Under the pieces are notes generated by a model that saw nothing but the letters and a program-made list of their open reading frames with translations, had not been told where the DNA came from and did no database searches. Made by a program: the position numbers and the translations under genes. Positions 57,701-61,403 of a DNA stretch of 64,000 nt are shown piece by piece (the first letter of the stretch is position 1; each line of letters starts with the position of its first letter). The stretch comes from Lytechinus pictus (taxonomy: Eukaryota > Echinodermata > Echinoidea > Temnopleuroida > Toxopneustidae), in assembly GCF_037042905.1 (NCBI RefSeq), contig NC_087258.1, positions 806,001 to 870,000 on the forward strand, written 5' to 3'.

Positions 57701-60122
57701 AGTGGTAATAACCTTGCCCTCCTCCTCCCCTATCCTCTTGGCGCCTTCCTAAGTATGATGGATGGAGCGTGGGCAAGATTAACATTTACCCCGCCAAGAA
57801 TTGCAATCATTTTGGTCTCATTTTTGTATGATTTCGAGAACCCGCAAGTGACACAAGGTTCGTTTTATACAGCATGGTTGGAATCAGGCAAGCCATGGTG
57901 TCATGGACGTGATGGCCGAGCAAAAGTAAAGATTAAAAATTCAAATGCAAGCAAATATTTGAACCACTGATTCGAAGATAGTCATGAGTTAAAAATGTTA
58001 AAAGAGCACATAATTTTTTCATGCTGTAATACCTGTATATAATTAATATTATGAATATTTATAATGATCTCATTATATAGTATTTTTATGGCTTGCAGAT
58101 CATTTACCTCTGTCAATGTATCAAGATAAGTCCCATCCACACATCCCATGTATGTACTCACTCCACTCCCTGGGGAGCAGGAAGGCGTTATATAATAATA
58201 ATAATAATAGCTGGATCTATAAAGCCCTTTTGGCCTGAGGATATAAAGCGCTGCTATCATTACCCCGGCTTTAGCTCGAGCTACCATCACCGGCGCTCAG
58301 TGCATGCAAGGAATTACTCCTGCTGGGTACCCATTCAGCTCACCTGGGTCGAGTGCAGCACAGTGTGGATAAATTTCTTGCTGAAGGAAAACACGCCATG
58401 GCTAGGATTCGAACCCACGACCCTCTGTTTCAAAGGCGAAAGTCAGAACCACTAGACCACGATGCACTAATACTTGAAAATCATATATTTAGCACCGGAC
58501 TTAATAATTGAAGGAAAGGTCGGGCGGTACGTAGGCCTATAGGTGATGTCACGAAATTATAAGCATTCTTAAGACAAACTCGTTTTACAAGCTTGAATCC
58601 TAGATCAGTTGTGGCTGTGTCTGTCTGCAGAGAAGTCACGCATATACTGTATGAAATTTCCCTATTGTACGTTTAGTTTGAGCAGAGAATAGTCAAAACA
58701 CCTATTCTAATAAGGCCTTTGAAGTAATACACAAAAAAAATATTATTAACCCTCGTTTTGGGCTTTTCTCATTGTGATGAGAGGATAAAAAATAATACCT
58801 CCAAGAAAAACCTGAAAACAAAAGGAAGTAAATCATGAAACGTATTTTATTTCATTTTCGAATCTTTATATTCATATTCAGTTTCGTTTCTTCTCACATT
58901 GTTGTGTTATATCCATGTGAGTACGATATGTGCGTTCCAATTGTCTATTCCATTGTCTATTTTCATTGTCTATATTTCTTATATCAAGTCACCTATGCAT
59001 TTTACGAACCACTTTGAGCTGCTTCCCTAAATCTCATAAGAAATATAATCTCTTTGTCAAATAGATTATCAGCACACTGGATCTTTTGGACAAATTTGAA
59101 CACCATTTTCTTGCAAAATGTTTGCATTTCGAAACTTATCCTGACCGGCACCTGTTCGCCGGACGGTCACTTTCATGTTTTTAGGCTTACTTGGTCCGCT
59201 GTCTTTCACTTTATTTTTAAACTTATTCTGTTTTACTACCTCTTCCGGTTTTTTTTTGGGGGGTAGGGGGGGATGGCCCTTTTTATTTTGTTTCTGCCCT
59301 TCATTTGTCTATATTGCTTCATCTTATTTTCTCATATTTTGCATTCTTCTCTTCCTCCCCTTTCTTCTCCTGCTTATTCTCCTTCTTTTTCTTCTTTTTC
59401 TTGTTTTCGTCGTTTTTTTCGTCTTCTACCACTTTCATCTTTCTATCACTCGTTTCTGTTTCCCTTTTCTTCTCATTATTTCTTTATATTTATGTATCTT
59501 CTTCTTCGTCGTCTTCTCCTTCTTCTTCTCCTTCTTCTTCCTCTCCTTCTTTTTCTTCTTCTTCTTCTCCTCATTTTTCTTCTTCTTCTTTTTTTTTCTT
59601 CTTCTTCTTATTCTTCTTCTTCCTCCTCCTCCTCCTCTTCGACCCTAACAAATCTTTCGTAGTTCTTATGATCTTTTTGCGACGTTCGTACGGCGTCTTT
59701 CTGGCGATGGTTTCGTACGACGTCAAAAACTTCTTGGACAAGACCATCGACCGAGCTTCGAACTTACGGTCTACGAACGCTGGTTTCGTACTGCCTTCTT
59801 GAGAAGATCATATGAAATGGTCTAAAAATTGTTCGTACGGCGTTCGTAACCGTTCTAAATGGTATTTGTGACCGAGCCATCTCACTGGTTGTAATTTTAA
59901 CTTCACCCCCTGAACGTGTGAGAATGGAGATAAATTTTATATTAATATTTTATATTCATTTATTTCAAATTTACATAAAAAACTAATACATTTGCAAAGG
60001 CACCAATTTCAAACCAGGAAAATATTCATGACCACTTTTTTTTTACCTTGTTCAGTTGGGGACGACATCAAAAGCAAGACAATCGCACCAAGTATCCATC
60101 TGAAGATTTCATGGTGATACAT
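20992..60122 (-). CDS. MUC1-like transmembrane mucin: signal peptide, sushi, Ser/Thr-rich stalk, EGF, SEA, EGF, membrane helix, tail (12 exons)
   Basis: Exons: 60122-60047 signal peptide; 36387-36235 sushi; 35300-28764 mucin-like stalk; 28429-28316 EGF; 27541-27414 and 26859-26634 SEA; 25969-25826 EGF; 25356-25330; 24832-24602 membrane helix; 24103-23907, 22468-22361 and 21021-20992 tail and stop. Every boundary has GT-AG and the lengths sum to 7971 bases (2657 codons), all in phase. Extracellular introns are mostly phase 1. The layout (huge Ser/Thr stalk, autocleaving SEA, one membrane pass) is that of cell-surface mucins that shed their ectodomain; MUC1, MUC3 and MUC12/17 are architectural analogues, not shown orthologues. 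The tail has Tyr-containing motifs (GYGYRK, RPYECE, LMYIPEAP), and the terminal T-Y-L could bind a PDZ domain. Intron 1 (60046-36388) holds an antisense Polinton. Extra small phase-1 exons in intron 1 cannot be excluded. Confidence 0.8.
21330..22260. other. Last intron of the mucin gene with repeat-like segments
   Basis: At about 21338-21395 'aattcaaggtttattaaaaacatgatgg' resembles a SINE/LINE 3' tail in minus orientation. From about 21725 to 22255, phrases such as 'ggttcggtaatccgga' and 'cggattatcgaacctt' recur in opposite orientations, suggesting a decayed inverted-repeat element. Confidence 0.4.
22361..22468 (-). CDS. Mucin-like gene, cytoplasmic-tail exon 11
   Basis: TTTTAG acceptor, 36 codons in phase 0, GTAAGT donor. 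It encodes YSLMYIPEAPTIPLNQ followed by an Arg cluster (RRRS) and an acidic end. Confidence 0.75.
23185..23776. mobile_element. Miniature element family A, copy 2 (uninterrupted)
   Basis: About 590 bp with long inverted arms (caagtccaccccagaaaaacg ... gttggggtggacttgtccttta). It provides the undisturbed reference for the copies at 8351 and 38591/55272. It lies in the intron between two tail exons of the mucin gene. Confidence 0.75.
23907..24103 (-). CDS. Mucin-like gene, cytoplasmic-tail exon 10
   Basis: GTCTTCAG acceptor, phase 1 in and phase 0 out, GTAAGT donor. Acidic start (VEVHHEEEMTESPRSQTDSG), then RPYECEEVLVSKEMD. Likely intracellular; no enzyme domain. Confidence 0.8.
24602..24832 (-). 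CDS. Mucin-like gene, membrane-spanning exon 9
   Basis: TTTCAAAG acceptor. After ATWVK comes a hydrophobic run of about 24 residues (VVIILGTIVIIIFIVLLALC), then a positive stop-transfer stretch (GRRMRGRR) and a Ser/Thr/Tyr-containing tail. The GTGGGT donor is usable though not optimal. Confidence 0.85.
25826..25969 (-). CDS. Mucin-like gene, membrane-proximal EGF-like exon
   Basis: TTTAG acceptor, GTATGG donor, phase 1-1. Six Cys in EGF order: NECLLNLSDC, AAKC, FTCRC, then GRYC. It directly follows the SEA domain, as in MUC3/12/17-type mucins. Confidence 0.85.
26321..26520. repeat. ATT/ATC-rich simple repeat
   Basis: Imperfect trinucleotide tract (attatt, atcatt, actatc, ctacta) in the intron between SEA and EGF exons. 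A chance open frame runs through it on the plus strand and is not a gene. Confidence 0.8.
26634..26859 (-). CDS. Mucin-like gene, SEA domain exon 2 with autocleavage motif
   Basis: TTTTTTCAG acceptor (phase 0), GTAAGT donor (phase 1). It contains INFRPGSIIVEYMVSF; G/S within FRPGS followed by beta-branched residues is the SEA self-cleavage site known from MUC1. N-glycosylation sequons (NET, NGT) follow. Confidence 0.9.
27414..27541 (-). CDS. Mucin-like gene, SEA domain exon 1
   Basis: Acceptor CTAAG at 27543-27542 restores phase 1 with the preceding EGF exon; GTATGT donor, phase 0. Encodes the first SEA strand and helix (YTFKADVKIVLIKG ... STYFKELETEFCKA). Confidence 0.8.
28316..28429 (-). 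CDS. Mucin-like gene, EGF-like exon before SEA
   Basis: CTGTAG acceptor, GTAAG donor, phase 1-1. Six Cys with EGF spacing (SWCDVKC, EIC, YSCRC, DDVC). Confidence 0.85.
28764..35300 (-). CDS. Mucin-like gene, giant Ser/Thr-rich stalk exon (2179 codons)
   Basis: A single 6537-base exon from a TTTTTTGCAG acceptor to a GTAAGT donor, phase 1 on both sides. It is dominated by Thr, Ser, Asp, Glu, Ile and Val, with almost no Cys: a classic O-glycosylation stalk, though more acidic than vertebrate mucins. The N-terminal half has about eight tandem units of about 114 residues (landmarks: DVVTEFVS, QTSQPTKDS, DGTIG, STEMDSQQ, GIQD). Units from 32400 to 34300 are nearly identical and the outer ones diverge. 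Two longer diverged units lie near 29410-29950 (landmarks: VTPQSPTI, SVSDELISV, ESWHG). The last 200 residues are Thr/Pro-rich. Long plus-strand open frames opposite it are composition shadows. Confidence 0.9.
36235..36387 (-). CDS. Mucin-like gene, sushi (CCP) exon
   Basis: CTGCCAG acceptor and GTAGG donor, phase 1-1, 51 codons. Cys pattern with GDNVTFYC and CRDGTWEPSFEC, the canonical end of a sushi module; four Cys in all. It joins in frame to the signal-peptide exon at 60122-60047 upstream and to the stalk exon downstream. Confidence 0.85.
36637..36795. repeat. Miniature inverted-repeat element, 159 bp
   Basis: Ends TCAGTCACATTTACTCTACG and the inverse of GTAGAGCAAATTTGACTGA; the arms continue through a GCCGTATGGCGAGT core and AACAGCCGTTTTA for about 53 bases each. 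Non-coding, in intron 1. Confidence 0.75.
37739..37940 (+). mobile_element. SINE-like element with tRNA-like head
   Basis: A tRNA-like promoter half is visible: 'gttggctcacaa' (A-box-like), then GGTGGTTCAAACCCCGGCC (B box GGTTCAAACCC). It is followed by an unrelated body and an A-rich end near 37935. Confidence 0.55.
38110..38505 (-). mobile_element. tRNA-derived SINE, minus orientation, with (TAG/CTA)n tail
   Basis: Read on the minus strand it begins near 38505 with GAGAGCGTTGTTGGCTCAGTCGGTAACC (A box TGGCTCAGTCGG) and then GTGGGTTCGAGTCCACCCC (B box). A body of about 300 bases follows, and the element ends in a trinucleotide tail at 38112-38135. The tRNA part lacks a closed acceptor stem, so it is not a functional tRNA gene. 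Confidence 0.7.
38591..38870. mobile_element. Miniature element family A, copy 3, left half
   Basis: Matches copies 1 and 2 from 'ggtcaagtccacccc' up to 'gaccaacttgattgaaccat', where the Polinton begins. The matching right half resumes at 55272 on the other side of the Polinton. Confidence 0.8.
38865..38870 (+). repeat. Left target-site duplication AACCAT
   Basis: AACCAT immediately precedes the Polinton end and is repeated exactly at 55272-55277. A 6-bp duplication is characteristic of Polinton/Maverick integration. Confidence 0.95.
38871..39402 (+). repeat. Polinton left terminal inverted repeat
   Basis: About 532 bases, matching the inverse of 54635-55271 with few substitutions, fading after 39374. 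It includes a related spacer unit at about 39060-39115 and then full 53-bp units with landmarks 'aagtaagtgcacaatagaggg', 'atgaatatgcatgag' and 'ggtcgaaaatca'. Left has two fewer units than right. Such termini serve as replication origins for protein-primed polymerases and as integrase substrates. Confidence 0.95.
39403..40190 (+). promoter_or_regulatory. Polinton left regulatory leader with two pairs of tandem repeats
   Basis: Non-coding. Two diverged direct repeats of about 60 bases lie at 39548-39645 (landmark 'actctgtattga.c.aa.agatta.ttcc'). Two of about 74 bases lie at 39716-39865 (landmarks 'caagggggtc', 'tgcctagtaaca.gggct', 'tatattg'). A TATATATTG at 39839-39847 could be a core promoter. 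A GTGAGC donor at 39900 and a TATTTCAG acceptor at 40184 suggest a spliced 5' untranslated leader for the polymerase message. Confidence 0.5.
40191..44897 (+). CDS. POLB: Protein-primed DNA polymerase B, four exons, 1427 aa
   Basis: Exons 40191-40445, 40583-40657, 40802-40921 and 41064-44897 all join in phase 0 at GT-AG sites. I start at the ATG just after the TATTTCAG acceptor; an upstream in-frame ATG at 40134 would lie in the leader intron. The first three exons encode a basic then acidic, probably disordered N-terminus with the repeated phrase EEYPVIPETP. The main exon has a Cys-rich cluster (about 41886-42050, CNTCLKG to CERCGRVFKS), exonuclease motifs FYDFE (about 42298), HNARSYDSQF (about 42540) and YCRSDVQIL (about 42915), then palm motifs DVCSLYPW (about 43581), NSFWGKFGQR (about 44186) and YFDTDSIIY (about 44461). 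An insertion with YEFLGDIWHGCPRCY (about 43250) is typical of Polinton polymerases. All catalytic acidic residues are present. Role: copies the element from its termini using a protein primer. Confidence 0.95.
44898..45714 (+). promoter_or_regulatory. Polinton intergenic region between POLB and ATPase
   Basis: AT-rich and non-coding, with a short GT run (about 45229-45242), a short GA run and 'tatatatata' near 45175-45185. It probably holds the polymerase terminator and the promoter for the late-type gene block. 'gaaaataaatacgaaaac' near 45446 includes an AATAAA. Confidence 0.45.
45715..46371 (+). CDS. ATP: FtsK/HerA-type DNA-packaging ATPase, 218 aa
   Basis: Walker A is GPTGCGKT at residues 21-28 and Walker B is NLIVLDDLMS with Asp 95-96. 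A downstream VILISQNLF segment fits the sensor strand of A32-like packaging ATPases. The length matches the compact Polinton enzyme. It is expected to pump genomic DNA into preformed capsids. The start used is the first ATG of the frame, 23 residues before the Walker A Lys. It is followed by the small basic protein gene 93 bases downstream. No damage is seen. Confidence 0.93.
   Translation: MEAFGGMDVRLKHPFTALIAGPTGCGKTQFVRKLLKHHEKLVDKPFDKVIWCYGEYQVGYADMARDMPFIEFQEGIPSDLEGIFDRRNSNLIVLDDLMSQANQDQRVSHLFTKGSHHRNLSVILISQNLFHQGKESRTISLNAHYMILFKNPRDSSQIVHLAKQIYPQNGKFLQEAYKDATGRPHGYLLVDLKPDTDEKLRLRSNIFPGERNVVYVMK
46465..46785 (+). CDS. Small basic pX-like virion protein, 106 aa
   Basis: Highly basic (KKKKKK run in the C-terminal half) and ending in a hydrophobic tail introduced by GG (RGGFLPFLIAPILAKIFRS). 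Short basic proteins with a GGFLP-type hydrophobic end occur in the same place in Polintons and adintoviruses, where they have been compared with adenovirus core or membrane-active proteins. DNA condensation or membrane activity is inferred, not shown. Intact; 20 bases separate it from the next gene. Confidence 0.7.
   Translation: MSRRVKSNIPYLRVLARGTPAQRKGVLQGAKKDLIETICECALNILHGTVPLSVVEKNKLRQHKHKLRSLCNKKISLQKKKKKLVNQRGGFLPFLIAPILAKIFRS
46806..47594 (+). CDS. Conserved Polinton protein of unknown function, 262 aa
   Basis: Starts VLVPHETVQHV after a short basic lead. Central coiled or helical stretch LDEQMQTILRRQDIPEDERVKLYQQAL. Later comes a segment SFSPKGWQEFARVMATLHPPRELVGNQDRW, a pattern I associate with a recurrent Polinton protein (Trp-Phe then P-x-x-L-x-G/N-x-x-R-W). 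The C-terminus is basic (KRGRPKRQ, resembling an AT-hook or nuclear signal). It lies between the pX-like gene and integrase. No enzyme motif. DNA binding is a guess from the GRPKR end. Confidence 0.7.
   Translation: MQYAKKMVLVPHETVQHVNASHEHGVAPTFKGLAGLDEQMQTILRRQDIPEDERVKLYQQALMGYINLHHKLNEPIALQVENVPGNNLPAITSAKSNEKATLHTAPSTSPWMQRVKESVPKTLVQKAGQIMHLLQSAPDHRIAINDKGEILLDGKALEGTHIVDLVNDMLRKRKSFSPKGWQEFARVMATLHPPRELVGNQDRWNFMQRQISTESLLPRTTEFQDHKPDNLNTVEVFARADHLPATKRGRPKRQSSPDWIQY
47692..48819 (+). CDS. INT: Retroviral-type integrase with C-terminal chromodomain, 375 aa
   Basis: The core is RNase H-like: WQVDLVD (Asp 96), LQSDKGGEF (Asp 157) and KASVVERFNR (Glu 191), the D-D-E triad. An N-terminal helical region contains AGFGGVDAVY, typical of Polinton integrases. 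The C-terminal 40 residues form a chromodomain (FYKIEKILHTR, EYFVKWWGYPDKFNSYV) whose last helix is short. Chromodomains read methylated histone tails and may steer integration. The family makes 6-bp duplications, as seen here. The start is uncertain: the first ATG of the frame follows a stretch resembling a 3' splice site (GCTACAG), so a short upstream exon is possible. Confidence 0.92.
   Translation: MSDVPWLAAKETSIYTNHPMEDILKKVYYDPENPAGFGGVDAVYHELRKQNKNIKRSDIKEWLTEQSTYTLHKPLRRRFKRNRVIVYGIDHQWQVDLVDMQALSRQNKGFKYLLTCIDIFSKYAWVLPLKDKKAATLVEGFQKILKEGRKPYKLQSDKGGEFINKPFQRMLKEEDIVFFTTQNETKASVVERFNRTLKEKMFKYFTSHNTRKYTNVLQKFVSAYNRRKHSSIGRPPSEVKATNEKDVWMTLYADLPKKGSKEAKFRMGDHVRLSIATQVFRKGYLPKWTEEIFSISRLIGRTPIVYKVKDAGGEEIDGTFYEQELQKVVPPRDDFYKIEKILHTRKRGGVKEYFVKWWGYPDKFNSYVTDLKTIP
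48860..49624 (+). CDS. mCP: Minor capsid (penton-like) protein, 254 aa
   Basis: Opens with SSFYVTLPSNSSLDVFPRNT and LEGIWEMAMVELHYPNRW, the hallmark N-terminus of Polinton minor capsid proteins, which adopt a single jelly-roll and are predicted to form the pentameric vertices. A second conserved segment is FVTRDPFYRVKMTGGLATMLGF. The end is basic (HLRKRSPS). It is followed by the pVI-like gene 28 bases on, in the compact virion gene block. Intact. Confidence 0.9.
   Translation: MAKTTASSFYVTLPSNSSLDVFPRNTLSSFKVRLPHTVILEGIWEMAMVELHYPNRWFNYHSSHLNSGILYSGDGGISWDEHRIPNGYYDNIKELLILIVPTDLRRTIEFTFNDYSSKVTFVTRDPFYRVKMTGGLATMLGFEDGSSMAGPLEAPLPVDMMLFHGLYVYTDLIEHQLVGDTRAPLLRVVTVKDRHGKDVTVNFEAPHYLPMNQKLFNTIEVHIKDDMGRSIPFQRGRVVVKLHLRKRSPSLIHG
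49653..50108 (+). CDS. pVI-like protein, 151 aa
   Basis: The N-terminus has YYTSQVGNGVPVFSGG followed by glycine-rich and amphipathic helix sequence (GIGGLLARGLRAAMPLLRRG), matching the Polinton/adintovirus counterpart of adenovirus protein VI, a membrane-lytic protein under the capsid. The C-terminal half is strongly basic (RAPKRKRATRRRQ and more). FSGG and similar Gly-Gly sites may be cut by the element protease. Membrane disruption is inferred from the family. It sits between minor and major capsid genes. Confidence 0.8.
   Translation: MASTGYLSPQVYTDYYTSQVGNGVPVFSGGVMQQGFGIGGLLARGLRAAMPLLRRGTQAVVKKLAFRKGGNSLAQRAVNAGINFAAGALSDHLDKKIGVRRAPKRKRATRRRQATVKKRRVGSNKKGKRPKASNSRPGVAAKARARDIFDA
50136..51470 (+). 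CDS. MCP: Major capsid protein, double jelly-roll, 444 aa
   Basis: N-terminus with SELDLFSIPPTQTSIEQGQW and YHPLAQFSDGGPIEFHISGSG, followed by YLDLTQTQVYVKAKV and NLFLHSLFSQVDVSLND, the standard opening of Polinton hexon-like proteins. The C-terminal half has NPFNFQHFDVNYMSLYVDG and ends in an acidic NILEIDRARNVL motif. Length fits the family. It is expected to form pseudo-hexameric trimers. Its stop is 2 bases before the protease ATG. No interruption. Confidence 0.93.
   Translation: MAFVHNDSCECVKSELDLFSIPPTQTSIEQGQWIEYHPLAQFSDGGPIEFHISGSGSEYLDLTQTQVYVKAKVVHQDGTNLVDGDQVGPVNLFLHSLFSQVDVSLNDRVITPSTPTYPYRAMIESLLQYGSEAKETQLTSALFYKDTAGCMDNPNPLDNTGDANQGLKKRHGYIRSSNSFEMTGPLHCDLFFQPKHLLNGVDVRVKMIRSKEEFSLMSATPDAPYKVVIQDCSLFVRKVKVSPSVMIGHARALEKGTAKYPVRRVMCKVLSVPRGEMTLQQDHLFLGQIPQRLVVGCVDNNAFSGSYVHNPFNFQHFDVNYMSLYVDGTQVPSKPLTPDYGRIAGSASIRAYHTLFSGTDKMFRDSGNDISREDYDRGYALYAFDLSPDLSSGQHFNLKKQGNLRLEIHFRKNLPQGVNIVVYAEFDNILEIDRARNVLFDYSV
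51473..52000 (+). CDS. PRO: Adenovirus-type cysteine protease (C5/Ulp1 fold), 175 aa
   Basis: Catalytic set visible in order: His 53 in GSHWIGIF, Asp 69 in DYFDSYG, Gln 100 (oxyanion) in LQGDYSTVCG, nucleophile Cys 107. Length and spacing match Polinton proteases that mature virion proteins. It starts 2 bases after the capsid stop, so it may depend on the same promoter or message. Two AATAAA signals at 52054 and 52060 follow. Intact. Confidence 0.93.
   Translation: MYASDIDRIMRNDTAVGGIYEGVYPSDRLIMEAVPRPSAYVVNLDPAHKPGSHWIGIFMDSSGNSDYFDSYGIPPPPGKIRKFLRQHTDGRTGWNRFKLQGDYSTVCGQYVIFFLTQRARGRNMDSVIRKFSLDTDLNDHLIRDFVRTNYGYDQPVHQTHFLDDQLSKAVYPLFL
52001..52554. terminator. Convergent 3' region of the Polinton plus and minus gene blocks
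   Basis: Plus-strand poly(A) signals AATAAA at 52054-52059 and 52060-52065 lie after the protease. Minus-strand AATAAA (TTTATT on plus) at 52544-52549 and 52406-52411 lie after the Cys/His gene. The middle (52240-52335) is a pyrimidine-rich tract. No gene is seen. Confidence 0.65.
52555..53139 (-). CDS. Cys/His-motif protein with acidic tail, 194 aa, function unknown
   Basis: The N-terminal third has CDGCLHHYPSSYHACL, a CxxC...HxC arrangement likely to bind zinc; similar C-x-x-C...P-S-x-x-x-H-x-C-L motifs recur, as I recall, in accessory proteins of Polintons and related DNA viruses. The middle is mixed alpha/beta-like with several Trp and Tyr (WKVFYAHIV, FLNTYEQWYEK). The last 30 residues are very acidic (DDDSETSEEEEGEEE). 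I chose the ATG at 53139; a TTTTAG acceptor just upstream (near 53160) suggests the message is spliced. It is transcribed opposite to the virion block, in tandem with the WW-PC4 gene upstream. Function unknown; a regulatory early-type role is inference. Confidence 0.7.
   Translation of the reverse strand: MKILEGFVVVELFRKISSLMIPSQADCDGCLHHYPSSYHACLNYKMPYHWNNITISELIEPGVVKVFRKIDKGKLLKEWKVFYAHIVTDQSDVFLCPTGTWNTLVRELLVKYVDDVDYFLNTYEQWYEKTPGFDCVRHQDIVDLYNVKDRKFESPSFDDDIREMYIDKLDDDSETSEEEEGEEEYTISPQRLDF
53267..54382 (-). CDS. WW domain-PC4/Sub1 domain fusion protein, two exons, 253 aa
   Basis: Exon 1 is 54382-54002 (127 codons, GTAAGT donor) and exon 2 is 53647-53267 (TTCCAG acceptor, 126 codons plus stop); the join is in phase 0. 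Exon 1 has a WW domain at about residues 24-54: Trp 27, the YYFN core at 39-42, Trp 50 and Pro 53. It is followed by a Pro/Ser-rich linker. Exon 2 begins with a Lys-rich charged helix and ends with a PC4 fold at about 175-240 (GGKRFAVVKTFNKEIYVNVR, then GRKGINL and W). PC4/Sub1 binds single-stranded DNA and acts as an RNA polymerase II cofactor; WW domains bind Pro-rich or phospho-Ser-Pro peptides. The gene is the rightmost in the Polinton, reading inward. A role in transcription or replication control is inference. Confidence 0.88.
54383..54634 (-). promoter_or_regulatory. Upstream region of the WW-PC4 gene
   Basis: Short region between the ATG at 54382 and the right terminal repeat; it must hold the promoter of the minus-strand block. 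It contains CACGTG-like sites ('atcacgtgtt', 'gagcacgtgc'). No open frame of note. Confidence 0.45.
54635..55271 (-). repeat. Polinton right terminal inverted repeat
   Basis: About 637 bases, the inverse of 38871-39402 but about 105 bases longer because it has two extra copies of the 53-bp unit (units at about 54840-55060). It ends CCTCTTTCTCT. Apparent open frames inside it are repeats in translation, not genes. Confidence 0.95.
55272..55277 (+). repeat. Right target-site duplication AACCAT
   Basis: Exact copy of 38865-38870. Confidence 0.95.
55272..55575. mobile_element. Miniature element family A, copy 3, right half
   Basis: Continues the element interrupted at 38870: 'aagttcagggaggaattaatcattg', 'catttgcataccaaccaggatgtgcat' and the terminal arm ending 'ttgttggagtgaacatgtccttta'. 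Confidence 0.8.
55576..57650. other. Intron 1 of the mucin gene, no gene recognised
   Basis: AT-rich sequence with a C-run followed by an A-run at 57119-57153. Short frames have no domain support. Confidence 0.4.
57651..57698. repeat. (CT)n microsatellite
   Basis: Nearly pure CT dinucleotides for about 48 bases, preceded by a C/T-rich lead. Confidence 0.9.
58186..58465 (-). mobile_element. tRNA-derived SINE, well preserved
   Basis: On the minus strand it starts GCATCGTGGTCTAGTGGTTC (A box TGGTCTAGTGG) and has GTGGGTTCGAATCC (B box GGTTCGAATCC) about 45 bases on. A body shared with 10370-10600 follows, and it ends in an (ATT)n tail at about 58188-58209. Confidence 0.8.
58470..59285. other. 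Intron 1 of the mucin gene, unremarkable
   Basis: AT-rich; no domain-bearing frame, splice pair or clear repeat seen. Confidence 0.35.
59286..59642. repeat. Long TTC/TCC polypyrimidine tract
   Basis: About 350 bases almost free of purines on the plus strand, mainly ttc and tcc triplets. All three plus frames stay open for this reason (Ser, Phe, Leu repeats); none is a gene. Confidence 0.9.
60047..60122 (-). CDS. Mucin-like gene, first coding exon (signal peptide)
   Basis: ATG at 60122; encodes MYHHEIFRWILGAIVLLLMS, then SPTEQ, a basic/polar start plus hydrophobic core typical of a signal peptide. GTAAAA donor in phase 1, matching the sushi exon at 36387. An in-frame ATG at 60230 exists, but the inner one gives a proper signal peptide. 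The linkage over 23.7 kb rests on phase and domain logic. Confidence 0.65.
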
Positions 60123-60668
60123 CGGTTTCCATAGTACTTGAGAACTTGAAAACTGTATGAGAACACCTCGCCATCGATGCGTCCTTCTATCAACAACCTT
60201 ATCTCCTAGTTTGCCGTCTCCTTGTTCCATGCTGTGATTTGATTCTGCACCAACTCAAGTAAATCTCGTGATTTTCTTCGTTTCTAATAATGATCCACGT
60301 TATTGTTGCCTCACGCCAGCAGAAAACTAGACCGCGGCAGAAAGATATAATGGTTTTTCAGTTGTGTGAAAATTTCTAGGTTTTAAATATAAAGCCAATA
60401 TTTTGCTTCCTTGAAAGAAATATTTGTGTTTGTGTGGGTTTTTTTTTTTTTTTTTTTACTGTTCAGGTACCTGTTTAGATCAGAGGGTGAAACAAAAGTA
60501 TAATAGTACTACATATTTTACATCGCATCTTAATCAGTTCTTTTCAGTATTAATCAGTTCCAGACGTTTTCCACCTTTTTAGAGGGGACTACTGGGGGGC
60601 TAGAATCATAAAGATAATCAATAAATCACATATAGGGAGAGGGGGTACCTCTAATTCCGAAATGACGT

Positions 60669-61403
60669 TAGGGGAGATTGGGGTAGTTGGAACGCGGGGT
60701 TAGTTGGAACGCGGGGTAAGTTGAAACATTGCAATTTTATTTAACGGCTATAAATAAATTTATGCAATACTGCCCTCGATTTATCGCCATTATAAACAGC
60801 CATCCACCATATTACAGACAACACATGTGCAACAAGCCTGGTGAAGTTAGAAAGGGATTCTAGGTTTTTTTTACCTTTTGAGTAATTTTTTTCTTTCAGA
60901 AAAAATGTCTCAGAGAAGTTTATAGATCAAGTTGGCTAGATGGGGGGTAGAATAGACACTTGTACCAAGGTACAAAATAATTTCTACTACATAATATGTA
61001 GTAGAGCGGCTTGCGTGAGTGGCTGCATAATAGAAAACAAACTAGTTTAACAAATCAGAATACACACCATCAATATTTTGAACTTGAAACAATAAAACCA
61101 ATAGGCTAAAATCATGTGGTATTACAGTTGTAAGTAGTTTAAGTATAATTCTTAATTGACCATGAAGTGTTCCAACCTGCCCCAAACCATGTTCCAACTT
61201 ACCCCGTATATGGGGTAAGTTGGAACGCTTGCGATGGACTTGTTCAAGGTGCTTTTTCAGTAACCATGAATATGGGGTACATCTGGAGCACTTAGACATA
61301 TGTATGCTTTAAGCTGATATATTGATTGTTTCTCTAATAAAATGAATTTGGATTTTACAGCCATTTTTGTCAAAAATGTTCCAACTAACCCCAATCTCCC
61401 CTA
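60669..61403. mobile_element. Non-autonomous TA-flanked element with GGGGAGATTGGGG ends, about 735 bp
   Basis: Ends TAGGGGAGATTGGGGTAGTT and the inverse, AACTAACCCCAATCTCCCCTA. TA on both sides suggests a Tc1/mariner-type target. The motif GG(G/T)TA(A)GTTGGAACGC occurs two to three times at the left end and again, in both orientations, at 61177-61222, giving internal subterminal repeats. No transposase. Confidence 0.7.

Noticed and set aside
58390..58465. tRNA gene-like sequence with A and B boxes
   Set aside because: Acceptor stem does not close and the sequence continues into a SINE body shared with 10370-10600; it is a SINE head, not a tRNA gene.
59175..59802. Three overlapping Ser/Phe/Leu-rich frames
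   Set aside because: Produced by the TTC/TCC tract, which lacks stops in all three frames.
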